Below are positions 1 to 7,814 of a stretch of DNA of 37,423 nt, piece by piece; position 1 is the stretch's first letter, and every line of letters starts with the position of its first letter. Origin of the DNA: CAZEGV01 sp964511645. Its GTDB lineage: Bacteria; Bacteroidota; Bacteroidia; Cytophagales; JAAEPT01. Location of the stretch: positions 1-37,423 of the forward strand of contig CAZEGV010000028.1 of NCBI GenBank assembly GCA_964511645.1, in the 5' to 3' direction. A program made the position numbers and the translations under genes. The notes under the pieces are model-generated. The model did no database searches and was not told the origin of the DNA. It worked only from the letters and a program-made list of their open reading frames with translations.

Positions 1-144
1 TAATCTTCCCATAAACAAAAATACTAATAATTAGACTTATATTATAATTTAATTGATATCAGTCCATATTTGTATCATTACAGCATTTTGACTTGTTCCA
101 ATAAAATATTTATTCTAATGGGGGATTTTCAATATTAAAATTGA

Positions 145-168
145 TAAATTTGGGAACTAAATTTAGTT
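145..168 (+). promoter_or_regulatory. candidate promoter box and palindromic operator before the secretin operon
   Basis: The 8-mer TAAATTTG at 145-152 fits the Bacteroidota -7 consensus TAnnTTTG, but I see no convincing TTTG -33 box 19-21 bases upstream. It overlaps AACTAAATTTAGTT at 155-168, a perfect 14-bp palindrome that ends two bases before the secretin ATG. A second dyad, TAAATTT/AAATTTA at 145-165, shares the right half. A repressor bound here would cover both the start codon and the putative -7 box. A similar 14-bp palindrome occurs by chance inside the secretin gene at 586-599, so the evidence rests mainly on position. The rest of 1-170 shows no gene. Confidence 0.3.
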
Positions 169-170
169 AA

Positions 171-2066
171 ATGAAAAAATATTTATTGCTGTTTTCTTTT
201 CTAGTCATTAAGCAAATGATTATGGGGCAAGATTACCTTAACTTGATTAACAACAGGCTTACAGAAATAGCCTTAGTCACACCAGGGCTTAACGACACTG
301 TAAATTTTAGCGTTACAGGTGTAAGCCTGCAAGAGTTCTTAAGAGGCTTAGCAGAAACTAGTGAATTAAACATTAGTGTAAATCCCAATTTAAAAATCCA
401 AGTTTATAATAATTTCACGAATGAAAAAGTATCTAATATTATTTTATTCTTATGCAAAGAATACCAATTAGACATTCATTTTGTAGGGTCGATAATGTCT
501 TTTGATAGGTATGTAGCTAAAGCCCTTGTTGTACCGCTTAAAGAAAAAATAGTAAACGTGTTTTATAATAAAGAAAAAGACGAATTAAGTCTAGACTTAT
601 TACAAGATACCATTAGTATCGTAGTGAAAAAAATCACTCAAATTAGTGGGAAAAATATAATCTTATCACCTCAAATATCTCAACAGAAAATCGTTAATGG
701 ATTCATCAAGAGTGTTTCTTTTGAAAACGCTATAGATAAGTTTGCTTTCACTAATGGGTTACTATTACGAAAAACAAAAGGTGACTTTTATATCCTTGAT
801 CCCTTGCCTAAAGAGAATCTATCGACTTCTTCCAGAAGGAATCGAAACAATAGCATCAATCAAAACACTTTATTTGAGTTATCCGAAGAAGTTCAGTTAT
901 CTATTAAAGACTCTATAGGAGATGTTTTTGTAACGTTAAGCGTTAATGAGGTAGAAATTCAAGAAATACTAAATGCAGTATCTAATAAAGCTAGGAAAAG
1001 CTATTACCTTTCGAGTGCTCCTTCTGGAAAAGCTACTATTCAAATCAAAAACTTGGCCTATGATGATTTTTTAACGTTACTATTAGAAGGAACACAGCAT
1101 ACCTTTAGAAAAGATCATGATGTTTATTTAATTGGGGAAAGAATTAAAGAAGGATTTAGAGATACTAAAGTTGTAACACTTCAATATAGATCTTTGAACG
1201 AAGTGTCTCAGATTATCCCCTCAGAAATGAGGAAAGGCGTTGAAATCAATGAATTTCCAGACTTAAACAGTTTTATATTGAGTGGGTCATCTCCTCAAAT
1301 AAGAGAAATAGAGAAGTTTATTAAAGCTATTGATAAAACGGTACCTATGATTACAATAGAAGTGATTATGGTAGAAGTAAGGAGAGGAAAAACTTTAAAA
1401 ACGGGAATTCATATGGGTGTGGGAGATTCTACACAAAGTGGCGGAACATTACTTCCAGGTATTGATTTCACTTTGAGTACTAACTCTATTAATGGCATCT
1501 TGGATAAAATCCCAATTAATTTAGGGAAAGTAAATCCTAATTTCTATACTCGACTTACCGCTTTGGATCAACAAGAAAACATTAACGTAAGATCAATGCC
1601 TAAACTAGCTACTCTTAATGGGCATGAAGCAAATTTAAGCATCGGACAAACTAGATATTATAGTGTTGAACAACAAAATTTTATAGGGTCCCTAAATCCT
1701 AATCTTAGTGTAACAAGAACTTGGCAATCAGTACAGGCTGACCTTTCTATTAGTATTAACCCTGTTGTATCAGGAGATAATCAAGTGACATTGGACATAA
1801 GCGTTGAAGTTTCTGATTTTTTAGGAGAACCTCAAAATAACGCTCCACCAAATTCTACAACAAGTCAATTTAATTCGTTAATTAGAGTAGGTAATGAAGA
1901 AATGATTTTATTGGGAGGGATTGAAAGGATAGAAAAAAGTGAAAGTGGTGAAGGTGTTCCTTTTTTAAGTCGTATACCCATTATTAAGTGGTTTTTTAGC
2001 AAACGATCTAAAAGTAAGAAAAAAAGTATCTTTATTGTTTTCATTAAACCTACAGTTGTGTATTAA
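171..2066 (+). CDS. gspD: GspD/PilQ-family outer-membrane secretin
   Basis: This is the outer-membrane channel of a type II secretion or type IV pilus-like system. A signal peptide (about 1-20, ending MGQ) leads into three STN/N0-like small domains (about 45-110, 145-208, 253-322), a secretin N1-type domain (about 333-390), and the C-terminal secretin barrel (about 393-631). The barrel carries the family signatures: 'INVRSMPKLATLNGHEA' near 471 and 'GVPFLSRIPIIKWFF' near 595. Length (631 residues) is normal. Three STN-like modules are more than the usual single N0, so the periplasmic vestibule may be long. It opens a tightly coupled operon, and its TAA shares one base with the next ATG (TAATG). 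Family assignment is firm; type II versus pilus function is inferred from the neighbours. Confidence 0.95.
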   Translation: MKKYLLLFSFLVIKQMIMGQDYLNLINNRLTEIALVTPGLNDTVNFSVTGVSLQEFLRGLAETSELNISVNPNLKIQVYNNFTNEKVSNIILFLCKEYQLDIHFVGSIMSFDRYVAKALVVPLKEKIVNVFYNKEKDELSLDLLQDTISIVVKKITQISGKNIILSPQISQQKIVNGFIKSVSFENAIDKFAFTNGLLLRKTKGDFYILDPLPKENLSTSSRRNRNNSINQNTLFELSEEVQLSIKDSIGDVFVTLSVNEVEIQEILNAVSNKARKSYYLSSAPSGKATIQIKNLAYDDFLTLLLEGTQHTFRKDHDVYLIGERIKEGFRDTKVVTLQYRSLNEVSQIIPSEMRKGVEINEFPDLNSFILSGSSPQIREIEKFIKAIDKTVPMITIEVIMVEVRRGKTLKTGIHMGVGDSTQSGGTLLPGIDFTLSTNSINGILDKIPINLGKVNPNFYTRLTALDQQENINVRSMPKLATLNGHEANLSIGQTRYYSVEQQNFIGSLNPNLSVTRTWQSVQADLSISINPVVSGDNQVTLDISVEVSDFLGEPQNNAPPNSTTSQFNSLIRVGNEEMILLGGIERIEKSESGEGVPFLSRIPIIKWFFSKRSKSKKKSIFIVFIKPTVVY

Positions 2067-3268
2067 TGGAATGGATAGACCAAATAGCAAGTAAATATGG
2101 GAAATCATCTCAATTAATTGTTCTTGAGATTTTTCTGTCTCATAACGAACCTGTTTATCAAGGTGTTGCACTACAGATGAACAAAAACAAAATTGATTTA
2201 GTGACACGCTTTAATCAATCGCTTAACTTTACTCAATTTCAAATCCCTCAAAAGACCCCTGTTTTTTTACTAATAAGCGGAAAGGGGGTGCTAAACAAGC
2301 ACCTTTCTGCTCAATCTATAGATGATGTTGTAATTACCTCTATGCTATCAGGTGGACAAGAAGAGTTGTTTTATTCTCAACAAACAGTATTTGAAGATGA
2401 AATCTACGGGTCTATTTCAAGAAAGGACTTAATTAATGAAATTTGTAATAATTTTGAAAATGAAAAAATCAACCTGATAGGTTGTAGCTTAGGAGGAGTG
2501 TCAGCACTTCCAACTCTGATTCATTACAAAATTTCGTTAACTTCATATGGAAGACATCGGTTCTTTTTAAGTGAAAACAATATTGAGTATAATCTTCTAA
2601 ATGACCCTTTACCTGAAAACTTTATTGATGTAGAAGGCATGAAAATTAGTTCGCTCTATCTAATTCCATATCTAGTAGGTGTGCAATATTTCGTAGACAT
2701 TACTCCTTATATAAATGACAGTAGACTACTATTAAAGTGGGGAGAGAAAAAACAAAAACACTTATTTAAAAAAATATTGATCGCTTTGTCATCTGTAATT
2801 ATTATATTGCTACTGATTAATAGCTTTATGTTTTTGTCCTTTTGGGACAAAAACATAAAGCTTACCGATAAAAACCAACAAAACAACCATTTACTAAGCT
2901 ATAAAAGAGCTCTTGTAACTGAGGTGAAACAAAAAAAGGAAAATTTAAAAAAAGCAGGTTGGCTATCTAGCTCTAGGTTTTCTTATTATGCTGACAAAGT
3001 TACCGAGCATGTACCTAAAACAATTAGACTGAAAAATTTAGGGATTTTTCCTGAAGACATAGTGAAATCTAGAGAGAATCGTGTACAAGTGTTTCAACAA
3101 AACCGAATTAAATTATCAGGATCATCTGAAAAAATAACCACTATTGGTATATGGATTAATAGTTTAAAAAAAGAACCGTGGTTAAAAACTATAGAGGTAG
3201 ATAAATATAAATTTAACAAAAAATCAAAAAAAGGAGAATTTACACTTAACATAGTTATTAAAAATTAA
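2066..3268 (+). CDS. GspL-like inner-membrane platform protein (PilM-PilN-like fusion)
   Basis: The protein has a cytoplasmic N-terminal part of about 230 residues, one strong membrane helix (about 234-260), and a periplasmic C-terminal part ending in a PilN-like ferredoxin fold ('WINSLKKEPWLKTIEVDKY' near 366, followed by a beta strand). This is the architecture of GspL, in which the actin-like PilM part and the membrane PilN part are one chain. The N-terminal half is diverged, and I cannot find clear actin-fold nucleotide motifs. Its place directly after the secretin and before a PilO/GspM-like gene supports the call. Both junctions are one-base TAATG overlaps. The codons just after the membrane helix contain a perfect 18-bp inverted repeat, described separately. 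In such systems this protein links the ATPase to the pseudopilus platform. Confidence 0.7.
   Translation: MEWIDQIASKYGKSSQLIVLEIFLSHNEPVYQGVALQMNKNKIDLVTRFNQSLNFTQFQIPQKTPVFLLISGKGVLNKHLSAQSIDDVVITSMLSGGQEELFYSQQTVFEDEIYGSISRKDLINEICNNFENEKINLIGCSLGGVSALPTLIHYKISLTSYGRHRFFLSENNIEYNLLNDPLPENFIDVEGMKISSLYLIPYLVGVQYFVDITPYINDSRLLLKWGEKKQKHLFKKILIALSSVIIILLLINSFMFLSFWDKNIKLTDKNQQNNHLLSYKRALVTEVKQKKENLKKAGWLSSSRFSYYADKVTEHVPKTIRLKNLGIFPEDIVKSRENRVQVFQQNRIKLSGSSEKITTIGIWINSLKKEPWLKTIEVDKYKFNKKSKKGEFTLNIVIKN
2822..2862 (+). other. perfect 18-bp intragenic hairpin
   Basis: AGCTTTATGTTTTTGTCC (2822-2839) and GGACAAAAACATAAAGCT (2845-2862) are exact reverse complements separated by the 5-base loop TTTTG. 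The hairpin lies in frame within the GspL-like gene, over the end of its membrane helix, with no U-tract after it and no stop nearby. Perfect arms of this length with a short loop are not expected by chance in 37 kb. It could be an mRNA stability or attenuation element, or the scar of a template-switch mutation. Confidence 0.8.
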
Positions 3269-3801
3269 TGTTTGGACTGGATTTGACATATCGAAGAAAG
3301 AACTTACTAATATTTATTGGTTTTTTACTCTTTATGGTATTGGGCTACTTTTTAAGTTTTTCAAAAACTATTCAGCTATATAATGAAAATGAAGTACTAG
3401 AAAATAATTTAGCAGAAGCATCTGTTGCTCCTAGTATTATATTAAAGTCTAAAGAGGAACTTAGAGTTTTGGATCAGTATTTACGGGCTTATGCTTTTGA
3501 TTCATTAATTAACCAAGAGTTATTATTGGCAGAGGTTAGTGATTTTTGTATGAAAAATAATTTAATTATTTACTCTTTTCCTCATCATACCTCTCAAGAA
3601 AAAAAAAACTTTGTAATACATACCAACGTAATTGAAGCAAAAGGGTCGTATAAAAATTTATTGAACTTAGTTTACTATTTAGAACAAGAAATTAAAATTG
3701 GTCGAATAAGTTCTGTAAAGTTTGAGCGATTTTTGGAAAAAAAAACAAAAAAAGCATATTTAACTGTGAAAATCTATGTACAAAGCATTCAATTTAACTA
3801 A
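3268..3801 (+). CDS. PilO/GspM-like inner-membrane platform protein
   Basis: A short cytoplasmic N-terminus is followed by one membrane helix (about 12-32), a coiled-coil stretch (about 35-75, including 'ENNLAEASVAPSIILKSKEE'), and a periplasmic alpha/beta domain with a 'GSYKNLLNLVYYLEQEI' helix near 130. This layout and length (177 residues) match PilO/GspM. These proteins pair with PilN/GspL through their periplasmic ferredoxin-like domains. Sequence identity is too low to name it on its own, so the call leans on gene order. The 3' end overlaps the next gene by 26 bases, a sign of translational coupling. Confidence 0.65.
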   Translation: MFGLDLTYRRKNLLIFIGFLLFMVLGYFLSFSKTIQLYNENEVLENNLAEASVAPSIILKSKEELRVLDQYLRAYAFDSLINQELLLAEVSDFCMKNNLIIYSFPHHTSQEKKNFVIHTNVIEAKGSYKNLLNLVYYLEQEIKIGRISSVKFERFLEKKTKKAYLTVKIYVQSIQFN

Positions 3802-4507
3802 TCTATTATTTCTTTTTGTAAGTGTGGTGTTTCTTTCTAGCTGTGAAGACATATTTGAGGAAGAACTAGGCACTGAAAAGATAACTTTAATTTCTCCAGC
3901 TAATAACGACACCCTTAATAGTGCTTTACAAACGTTTTGGTGGAAAGACTTAAAAGATGAAATTACCATTTCTAATTATAGAGTTCAAATGGTAAGCCCT
4001 TCATTTGAAAATGTAGAGTCTACATTGATAGACACAATTATGACAAAAAACAAATTCAACTATTCGTTAGTTAGCCTTACAAAAAACAGAGCCTATGCAT
4101 GGAGGGTGCGTGCTGAAAATAACTCAAGTGAAACATCTTACTCAATAGCAAGTTTTTATCTGTCTTCTGAAATCTCTTTAGAAACAGAAAAAGTAAAATT
4201 AACTAGTCCTAACACAGGAGACTCCTTAAATGTAAGAACAAGTGGGGTAAGGTTTGAGTGGAAAAAAATAAATGGTGCTACTAGTTATCAAATTCAAATA
4301 GATGATCAATTCACCATTCCTTTTGGTTCAAACGAAAATCAACTAGAAGTTAATAAAATTATTGTAGGAAGTGAGGATTATTATGACGATTATTCTAATT
4401 TAACTCAAAATAAAGCCTATTACTGGAGAGTGAAGGCAATAGGAGAAACAGCTAATAATTTTTCTCAGTGGTCGGATGTGAATCGTGTTATAATTAAAGG
4501 GAACTAG
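3776..4507 (+). CDS. exported lipoprotein with two FN3-like domains
   Basis: An N-terminal lipoprotein signal has a lipobox 'FLSSC', with Cys23 as the lipidated residue. Acidic residues directly after the Cys (EDIFEEE) are common in Bacteroidota lipoproteins. Two Ig/FN3-like repeats follow (about 36-128 and 138-241). Each has a 'SPxNxDTLN' or 'SPNTGDSLN' opening, a central Trp, and the signature 'AYAWRVRAE' or 'AYYWRVKAI'. Its place among secretin-platform genes suggests an accessory envelope subunit, possibly a pilotin or a stalk protein bridging to the secretin. That role is inference; no pilotin fold is evident. It overlaps the preceding gene by 26 bases. Confidence 0.8.
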   Translation: MYKAFNLTNLLFLFVSVVFLSSCEDIFEEELGTEKITLISPANNDTLNSALQTFWWKDLKDEITISNYRVQMVSPSFENVESTLIDTIMTKNKFNYSLVSLTKNRAYAWRVRAENNSSETSYSIASFYLSSEISLETEKVKLTSPNTGDSLNVRTSGVRFEWKKINGATSYQIQIDDQFTIPFGSNENQLEVNKIIVGSEDYYDDYSNLTQNKAYYWRVKAIGETANNFSQWSDVNRVIIKGN

Positions 4508-5001
4508 TGAAGAGTAAAAAAATCACATACTTATTAATAACGCTTGTTTTAATACTTTGGGGAATAATTGGGTACAAACTTCTTCATAAAAGTTCTGAAG
4601 AAGGAAAAGATATCTTTCTTTTTAAAAATAACACCCCGGTACTCGCGGCACTAAAAGCAGATAATTTTGAGTTAAGCTTCAGTACATACCCAGATCCTTT
4701 TCTTAAAAAGCTAAAACTTACTTCTGTAAAAATAAAAAGCAGAAAAAAACATATTTTAAAAGCTATAAAAAAGACAACCCCTATAGTGGCAATAAAAAAT
4801 ATTGTAATTAAATGGCCCACTATTGTTTATCAAGGACTTATGAGAAATCATAACGCTAAAAAAATAGGAATGATGACAATTGGTGGCAATATTCACCTTG
4901 CTAAAGAAGGAAGAACTTATAATCAAGTTAATATCATTAAATTATATTCAGATTCAATACAAGTATCTTATGAAAAAGAAATTAAAACAATACATCGTTA
5001 G
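4507..5001 (+). CDS. PilP/GspC-like inner-membrane clamp protein
   Basis: It starts with GTG, sharing one base with the upstream TAG (TAGTG); an in-frame ATG would lie much further in and lose the membrane helix. One N-terminal membrane helix (about 6-24) is followed by a basic linker and a small C-terminal beta domain (about 108-162). That domain has the pattern 'YQGLMRNHNAKKIGMMTIGG', then a 'KEGRTYNQVNIIKLYSDSIQV' segment. This is the homology-region / PilP fold that connects the inner-membrane platform to the N0 domain of the secretin. Length (164 residues) is close to PilP. Gene order supports the call; the primary sequence is only a moderate match. Confidence 0.62.
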   Translation: MKSKKITYLLITLVLILWGIIGYKLLHKSSEEGKDIFLFKNNTPVLAALKADNFELSFSTYPDPFLKKLKLTSVKIKSRKKHILKAIKKTTPIVAIKNIVIKWPTIVYQGLMRNHNAKKIGMMTIGGNIHLAKEGRTYNQVNIIKLYSDSIQVSYEKEIKTIHR

Positions 5002-5548
5002 TGCAATATTAACACTATTTCTACTGCCAATAAGTGCACAAAAGAGTAAAGAAATTGATGCAGATGATTGGGGAGAATACATTTATCAGTCAGTTCATTT
5101 CCATACAGATAGCACGAAAATAGTAGCTAATATTCTGGCCGAAAAAAAAGAAATTAAACCTAATTTAGATGATTACTACTACACTGTTATAAATCGAAAA
5201 GTATACAAAACTAGAGGGGGGTATACGGGTAAATTGTTGCACGGAGAGTATATGGAACAATATATAACTGGTGAATTGTTGACAAAAGGCACTTTCTTTT
5301 TAGGTAGAAAGGATGGGGTTTGGAAAGTCTGGTTTCCTAATGGAGAGTTAAAAGAAGTGATTACGTGGAAAAAAGGAGGAAAAGATGGGGAGTTTAGAGA
5401 ATATAATAACATAGGAGAGTTATTAGAAAAAGGGAAATTTCATAACGGAAGTATGAATGTTAAGAAAAAAAAGAAAAAATGGGATCTTTTTAAGAAAAAA
5501 GTAGTCGAGGGGAAGAATAAAAATGAGAAAAATGAATATAATAGATAA
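4970..5548 (+). CDS. exported MORN-repeat protein
   Basis: I chose the ATG at 4970 because it gives a clean signal peptide (MKKKLKQYIVSAILTLFLLP then ISAQ). An upstream in-frame ATG at 4880 would add 30 residues without a signal and deepen the overlap with the preceding gene. The mature protein carries MORN_2 (YwqK-like) repeats at about 95-160, with 'GEYMEQYITGELLTKGTFF', 'DGVWKVWFPNGELKEVITW' and 'DGEFREYNNIGELLEKGKF'. The C-terminus is very lysine-rich. Its function in the secretion operon is unknown. MORN repeats usually mediate protein or lipid contacts, so an envelope scaffold is conceivable. It overlaps the preceding gene by 32 bases and the pseudopilin gene by 26. Confidence 0.83.
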   Translation: MKKKLKQYIVSAILTLFLLPISAQKSKEIDADDWGEYIYQSVHFHTDSTKIVANILAEKKEIKPNLDDYYYTVINRKVYKTRGGYTGKLLHGEYMEQYITGELLTKGTFFLGRKDGVWKVWFPNGELKEVITWKKGGKDGEFREYNNIGELLEKGKFHNGSMNVKKKKKKWDLFKKKVVEGKNKNEKNEYNR

Positions 5549-5939
5549 AAAATTTAAAGCACTTACCCTTACAGAACTACTTGTTGTAATGGTAATTATT
5601 GGTGTATTGGTATTGTTAGCATTACCACGATTAATGCCTCAAGTTACAAAAGCAAAAACACAAGAAGCAAAGCTTCAATTAAACCATTTGTATACCTTAG
5701 AAAAAACCTATTTTATGGAATATTCTAACTATACAAATAATTTAACAAAAATAGGTTATGAACCTGAGACATTAAAATCTGATGGTGGGGCTGCTAATTA
5801 TAGAATAGAAGTCATTAATGCTTCTCAATCTGGATTTTTTGCTAGAGCTACTTCAGAAGTAGACTTTGATGCAGATGGTGTTTATAATGTTTGGGAAATT
5901 AATGAAGCAAAACAATTAATAGAAGTCACTCCTGATTAA
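5523..5939 (+). CDS. gspG: major pseudopilin, GspG-like
   Basis: The prepilin leader (13 residues, basic) ends in Ala. Cleavage is predicted as KFKA|LTLTELLVVMVIIG, which puts the conserved Glu at mature position 5, followed by a typical pilin hydrophobic helix and a 'LPRLMPQVTKAK' kink. The C-terminal 'DFDADGVYNVWEINE' resembles the Asp-rich calcium-binding loop of GspG-type major pseudopilins. Length (138 residues) is typical. Ala instead of Gly at -1 is shared with the other pilin-like proteins here. An alternative ATG three codons downstream (5532) would shorten the leader. It is followed directly by the prepilin peptidase through a TAATG overlap. Confidence 0.9.
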   Translation: MRKMNIIDKKFKALTLTELLVVMVIIGVLVLLALPRLMPQVTKAKTQEAKLQLNHLYTLEKTYFMEYSNYTNNLTKIGYEPETLKSDGGAANYRIEVINASQSGFFARATSEVDFDADGVYNVWEINEAKQLIEVTPD

Positions 5940-6400
5940 TGTGGTGGTCTATTTTTGTTTTCTCTATTATGGGACTTATTTCCTACCAAGATTTCAAAAA
6001 CAGAGAGATTGGTTGGTACGGTTTATTCTCTTTACTTGTAATAGGCCTCTCATATAGGTCACTGTATTCATTATGGGGAATTGAGATTATAACTAGCTAT
6101 GTTTATTTAGCCGTAATATTAGGATTATTATGGTTATACTTCAGCGTGAGGTATAAAAAAATCTACAATTTTATAGATAAAGATTTGGGATTAGGGGATG
6201 TTTTAATGTTTTTGATTATGCCACTTTTTATGCATGTCACATATTTCATGTTCTACTTTATTACTTGTATGATTGTAGGGATGTTCTTAGGAATGTTGTA
6301 TTATAGTCACAAAAGAAAAACAATACCTTTGGCGTCAATAATGGCAATTGTTTATTGTCTATTATATTTATATAGTCCTAGTTTGTATATTGGCTTATAA
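5939..6400 (+). CDS. short prepilin peptidase (A24 family, GspO/PilD-like)
   Basis: This is a polytopic membrane protein of 153 residues with about five hydrophobic segments. Two motifs mark the A24 aspartic prepilin peptidases: the first catalytic Asp in 'ISYQDFKNREI' (Asp18) and 'DLGLGDVLMF' with the GxGD motif (Asp87). A terminal 'KTIPLASIMAI' stretch matches the usual IPxxPxxA element. The N-terminal methyltransferase domain of full-length PilD/GspO is absent, so this is the small, protease-only form. It should cleave the Ala-ending leaders of the pseudopilins encoded beside it. Its ATG overlaps the GspG stop by one base. Confidence 0.87.
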   Translation: MWWSIFVFSIMGLISYQDFKNREIGWYGLFSLLVIGLSYRSLYSLWGIEIITSYVYLAVILGLLWLYFSVRYKKIYNFIDKDLGLGDVLMFLIMPLFMHVTYFMFYFITCMIVGMFLGMLYYSHKRKTIPLASIMAIVYCLLYLYSPSLYIGL

Positions 6401-6410
6401 TTAATCTCAG

Positions 6411-7814
6411 ATGAATATTCGAATTTCTCCAGAAGCACAACAAATAATTACTCCACAACAAGCTTGGCATTATAAAATAATACCACATTCAAAAACTGAA
6501 GAAGAGATTGTTTTTTTCATTACCGAAGGTCAATGTTTAGTTATTCAAGATGAATTAGAAATTCTTTTTTTACAAAACATTAAATTTGTTTTCGAGTCGG
6601 AAGAAGACATTGAGAGGGCGTTAATAAAATACTATAGAAGAAATAAAAGAACAACTACGACATATGATGGGAATTCTAATGATTTCTTACCTTTTTTAAT
6701 TACTGACGCAAAGCAATTAGGTAGCTCAGACATTCATATTGAAGTATATGAAGAGAGGTGCAGGGTGAGAGTGCGTATAGATGGGCGATTAGTAGAACGC
6801 TATAAAATAGAAGAGAAAGACTATCCTAGTTTAATCAACAAGGTTAAAATAATGGCAGGATTAGACATAGCTGAAAAACGTTTACCTCAAGATGGTCGAA
6901 TTTTTTTTAAAGATGCGTCTACTAAAATGGATATTCGTGTAAGTGTATTGCCAACTCTTCATGGAGAAAAAATTGTACTCCGGTTGTTAAATAATGATGC
7001 TACTAATATTCAATTAGATAGTTTAGGATTCGAAAAAAATCAATTACAAGACTATATTGAATCAGTAAAAAAACCTCATGGGATTGTATTAATTAGTGGT
7101 CCTACTGGATCAGGAAAAACCACAACACTTTATGCTACCTTAAAATTACTTAATCAAGAACATACTAATATTGTTACGATTGAGGACCCAATAGAATATA
7201 CATTAGAAGGAATTAATCAAGTTCAACTAAAAGAAAGCATTGGTTTAAACTTCATAAGTGCTTTACGTTCTTTTTTACGACAAGATCCAGATGTTATTAT
7301 GGTTGGAGAAATTAGAGATGCTGACACTGCCTCTATGGCGATTAGGGCATCGCTAACTGGGCATCTAGTGTTATCTACTATTCATACAAACTCGGCATGG
7401 GGAAGCGTAAGTAGATTAATAGATATGGGGATACCCTCTTACCTAGTAGCAAATACACTTAACACTACAGTCGCACAACGTTTAGTAAGAAAATTATGTA
7501 CGTGTAAAGAAAAACAAGAGTTTAAAGAAGAATTATATCCACGTAGGTTTAAATCTATCAAAAAAGTAAAATCTCATTATACCGCAAAAGGATGTGAACA
7601 ATGTCATTACACAGGATATAAAGGAAGAATAGCCCTTTATGAAATAATTCCTATAGACTCTGAATTGGCACAATGCGTAAAAGAGAAACAATTTGATGTG
7701 ACTGAACAGCTTATCAGTAGAGATATAAGCTCTCTTGCACAAAATGCTTTTAATCTATTTGAAACAGGAAAAACTTCGTTAGAAGAAATTTATCCAATAT
7801 TAATTAATTTTTAA
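6411..7814 (+). CDS. gspE: secretion/pilus assembly ATPase, GspE/PilB family
   Basis: This cytoplasmic hexameric ATPase powers pseudopilus extension. A short N-terminal domain (about 1-75) is followed by the N2 domain (about 90-195, 'GSSDIHIEVYEERCRVRVRI') and the ATPase core: Walker A 'GPTGSGKTT' (230-238), Asp box 'IEDPIEY' (257-263), Walker B region 'DPDVIMVGEIRD' (292-303), and His box 'GHLVLSTIHTN' (317-327). A zinc-binding knuckle is formed by Cys363/Cys365 and Cys395/Cys398. The first pair is C-x-C instead of the usual CxxC. At 467 residues it is shorter than classical GspE and lacks a full-size N1E domain. No PilT-like retraction partner is present in the window. Confidence 0.97.
   Translation: MNIRISPEAQQIITPQQAWHYKIIPHSKTEEEIVFFITEGQCLVIQDELEILFLQNIKFVFESEEDIERALIKYYRRNKRTTTTYDGNSNDFLPFLITDAKQLGSSDIHIEVYEERCRVRVRIDGRLVERYKIEEKDYPSLINKVKIMAGLDIAEKRLPQDGRIFFKDASTKMDIRVSVLPTLHGEKIVLRLLNNDATNIQLDSLGFEKNQLQDYIESVKKPHGIVLISGPTGSGKTTTLYATLKLLNQEHTNIVTIEDPIEYTLEGINQVQLKESIGLNFISALRSFLRQDPDVIMVGEIRDADTASMAIRASLTGHLVLSTIHTNSAWGSVSRLIDMGIPSYLVANTLNTTVAQRLVRKLCTCKEKQEFKEELYPRRFKSIKKVKSHYTAKGCEQCHYTGYKGRIALYEIIPIDSELAQCVKEKQFDVTEQLISRDISSLAQNAFNLFETGKTSLEEIYPILINF

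Noticed and set aside
322..350. TAAGCCT/AGGCTTA dyad with a 15-base spacer in the secretin gene
   Set aside because: Seven pairs with a long spacer is not beyond chance.
586..599. 14-bp perfect palindrome TAAGTCTAGACTTA in the secretin gene
   Set aside because: No loop, inside well-conserved-looking coding sequence, and such palindromes are expected a few times by chance in AT-rich DNA of this length.
4880..4969. Upstream start for the MORN protein
   Set aside because: It would add 30 residues before an excellent signal peptide and lengthen the overlap with the preceding gene; the ATG at 4970 is preferred.
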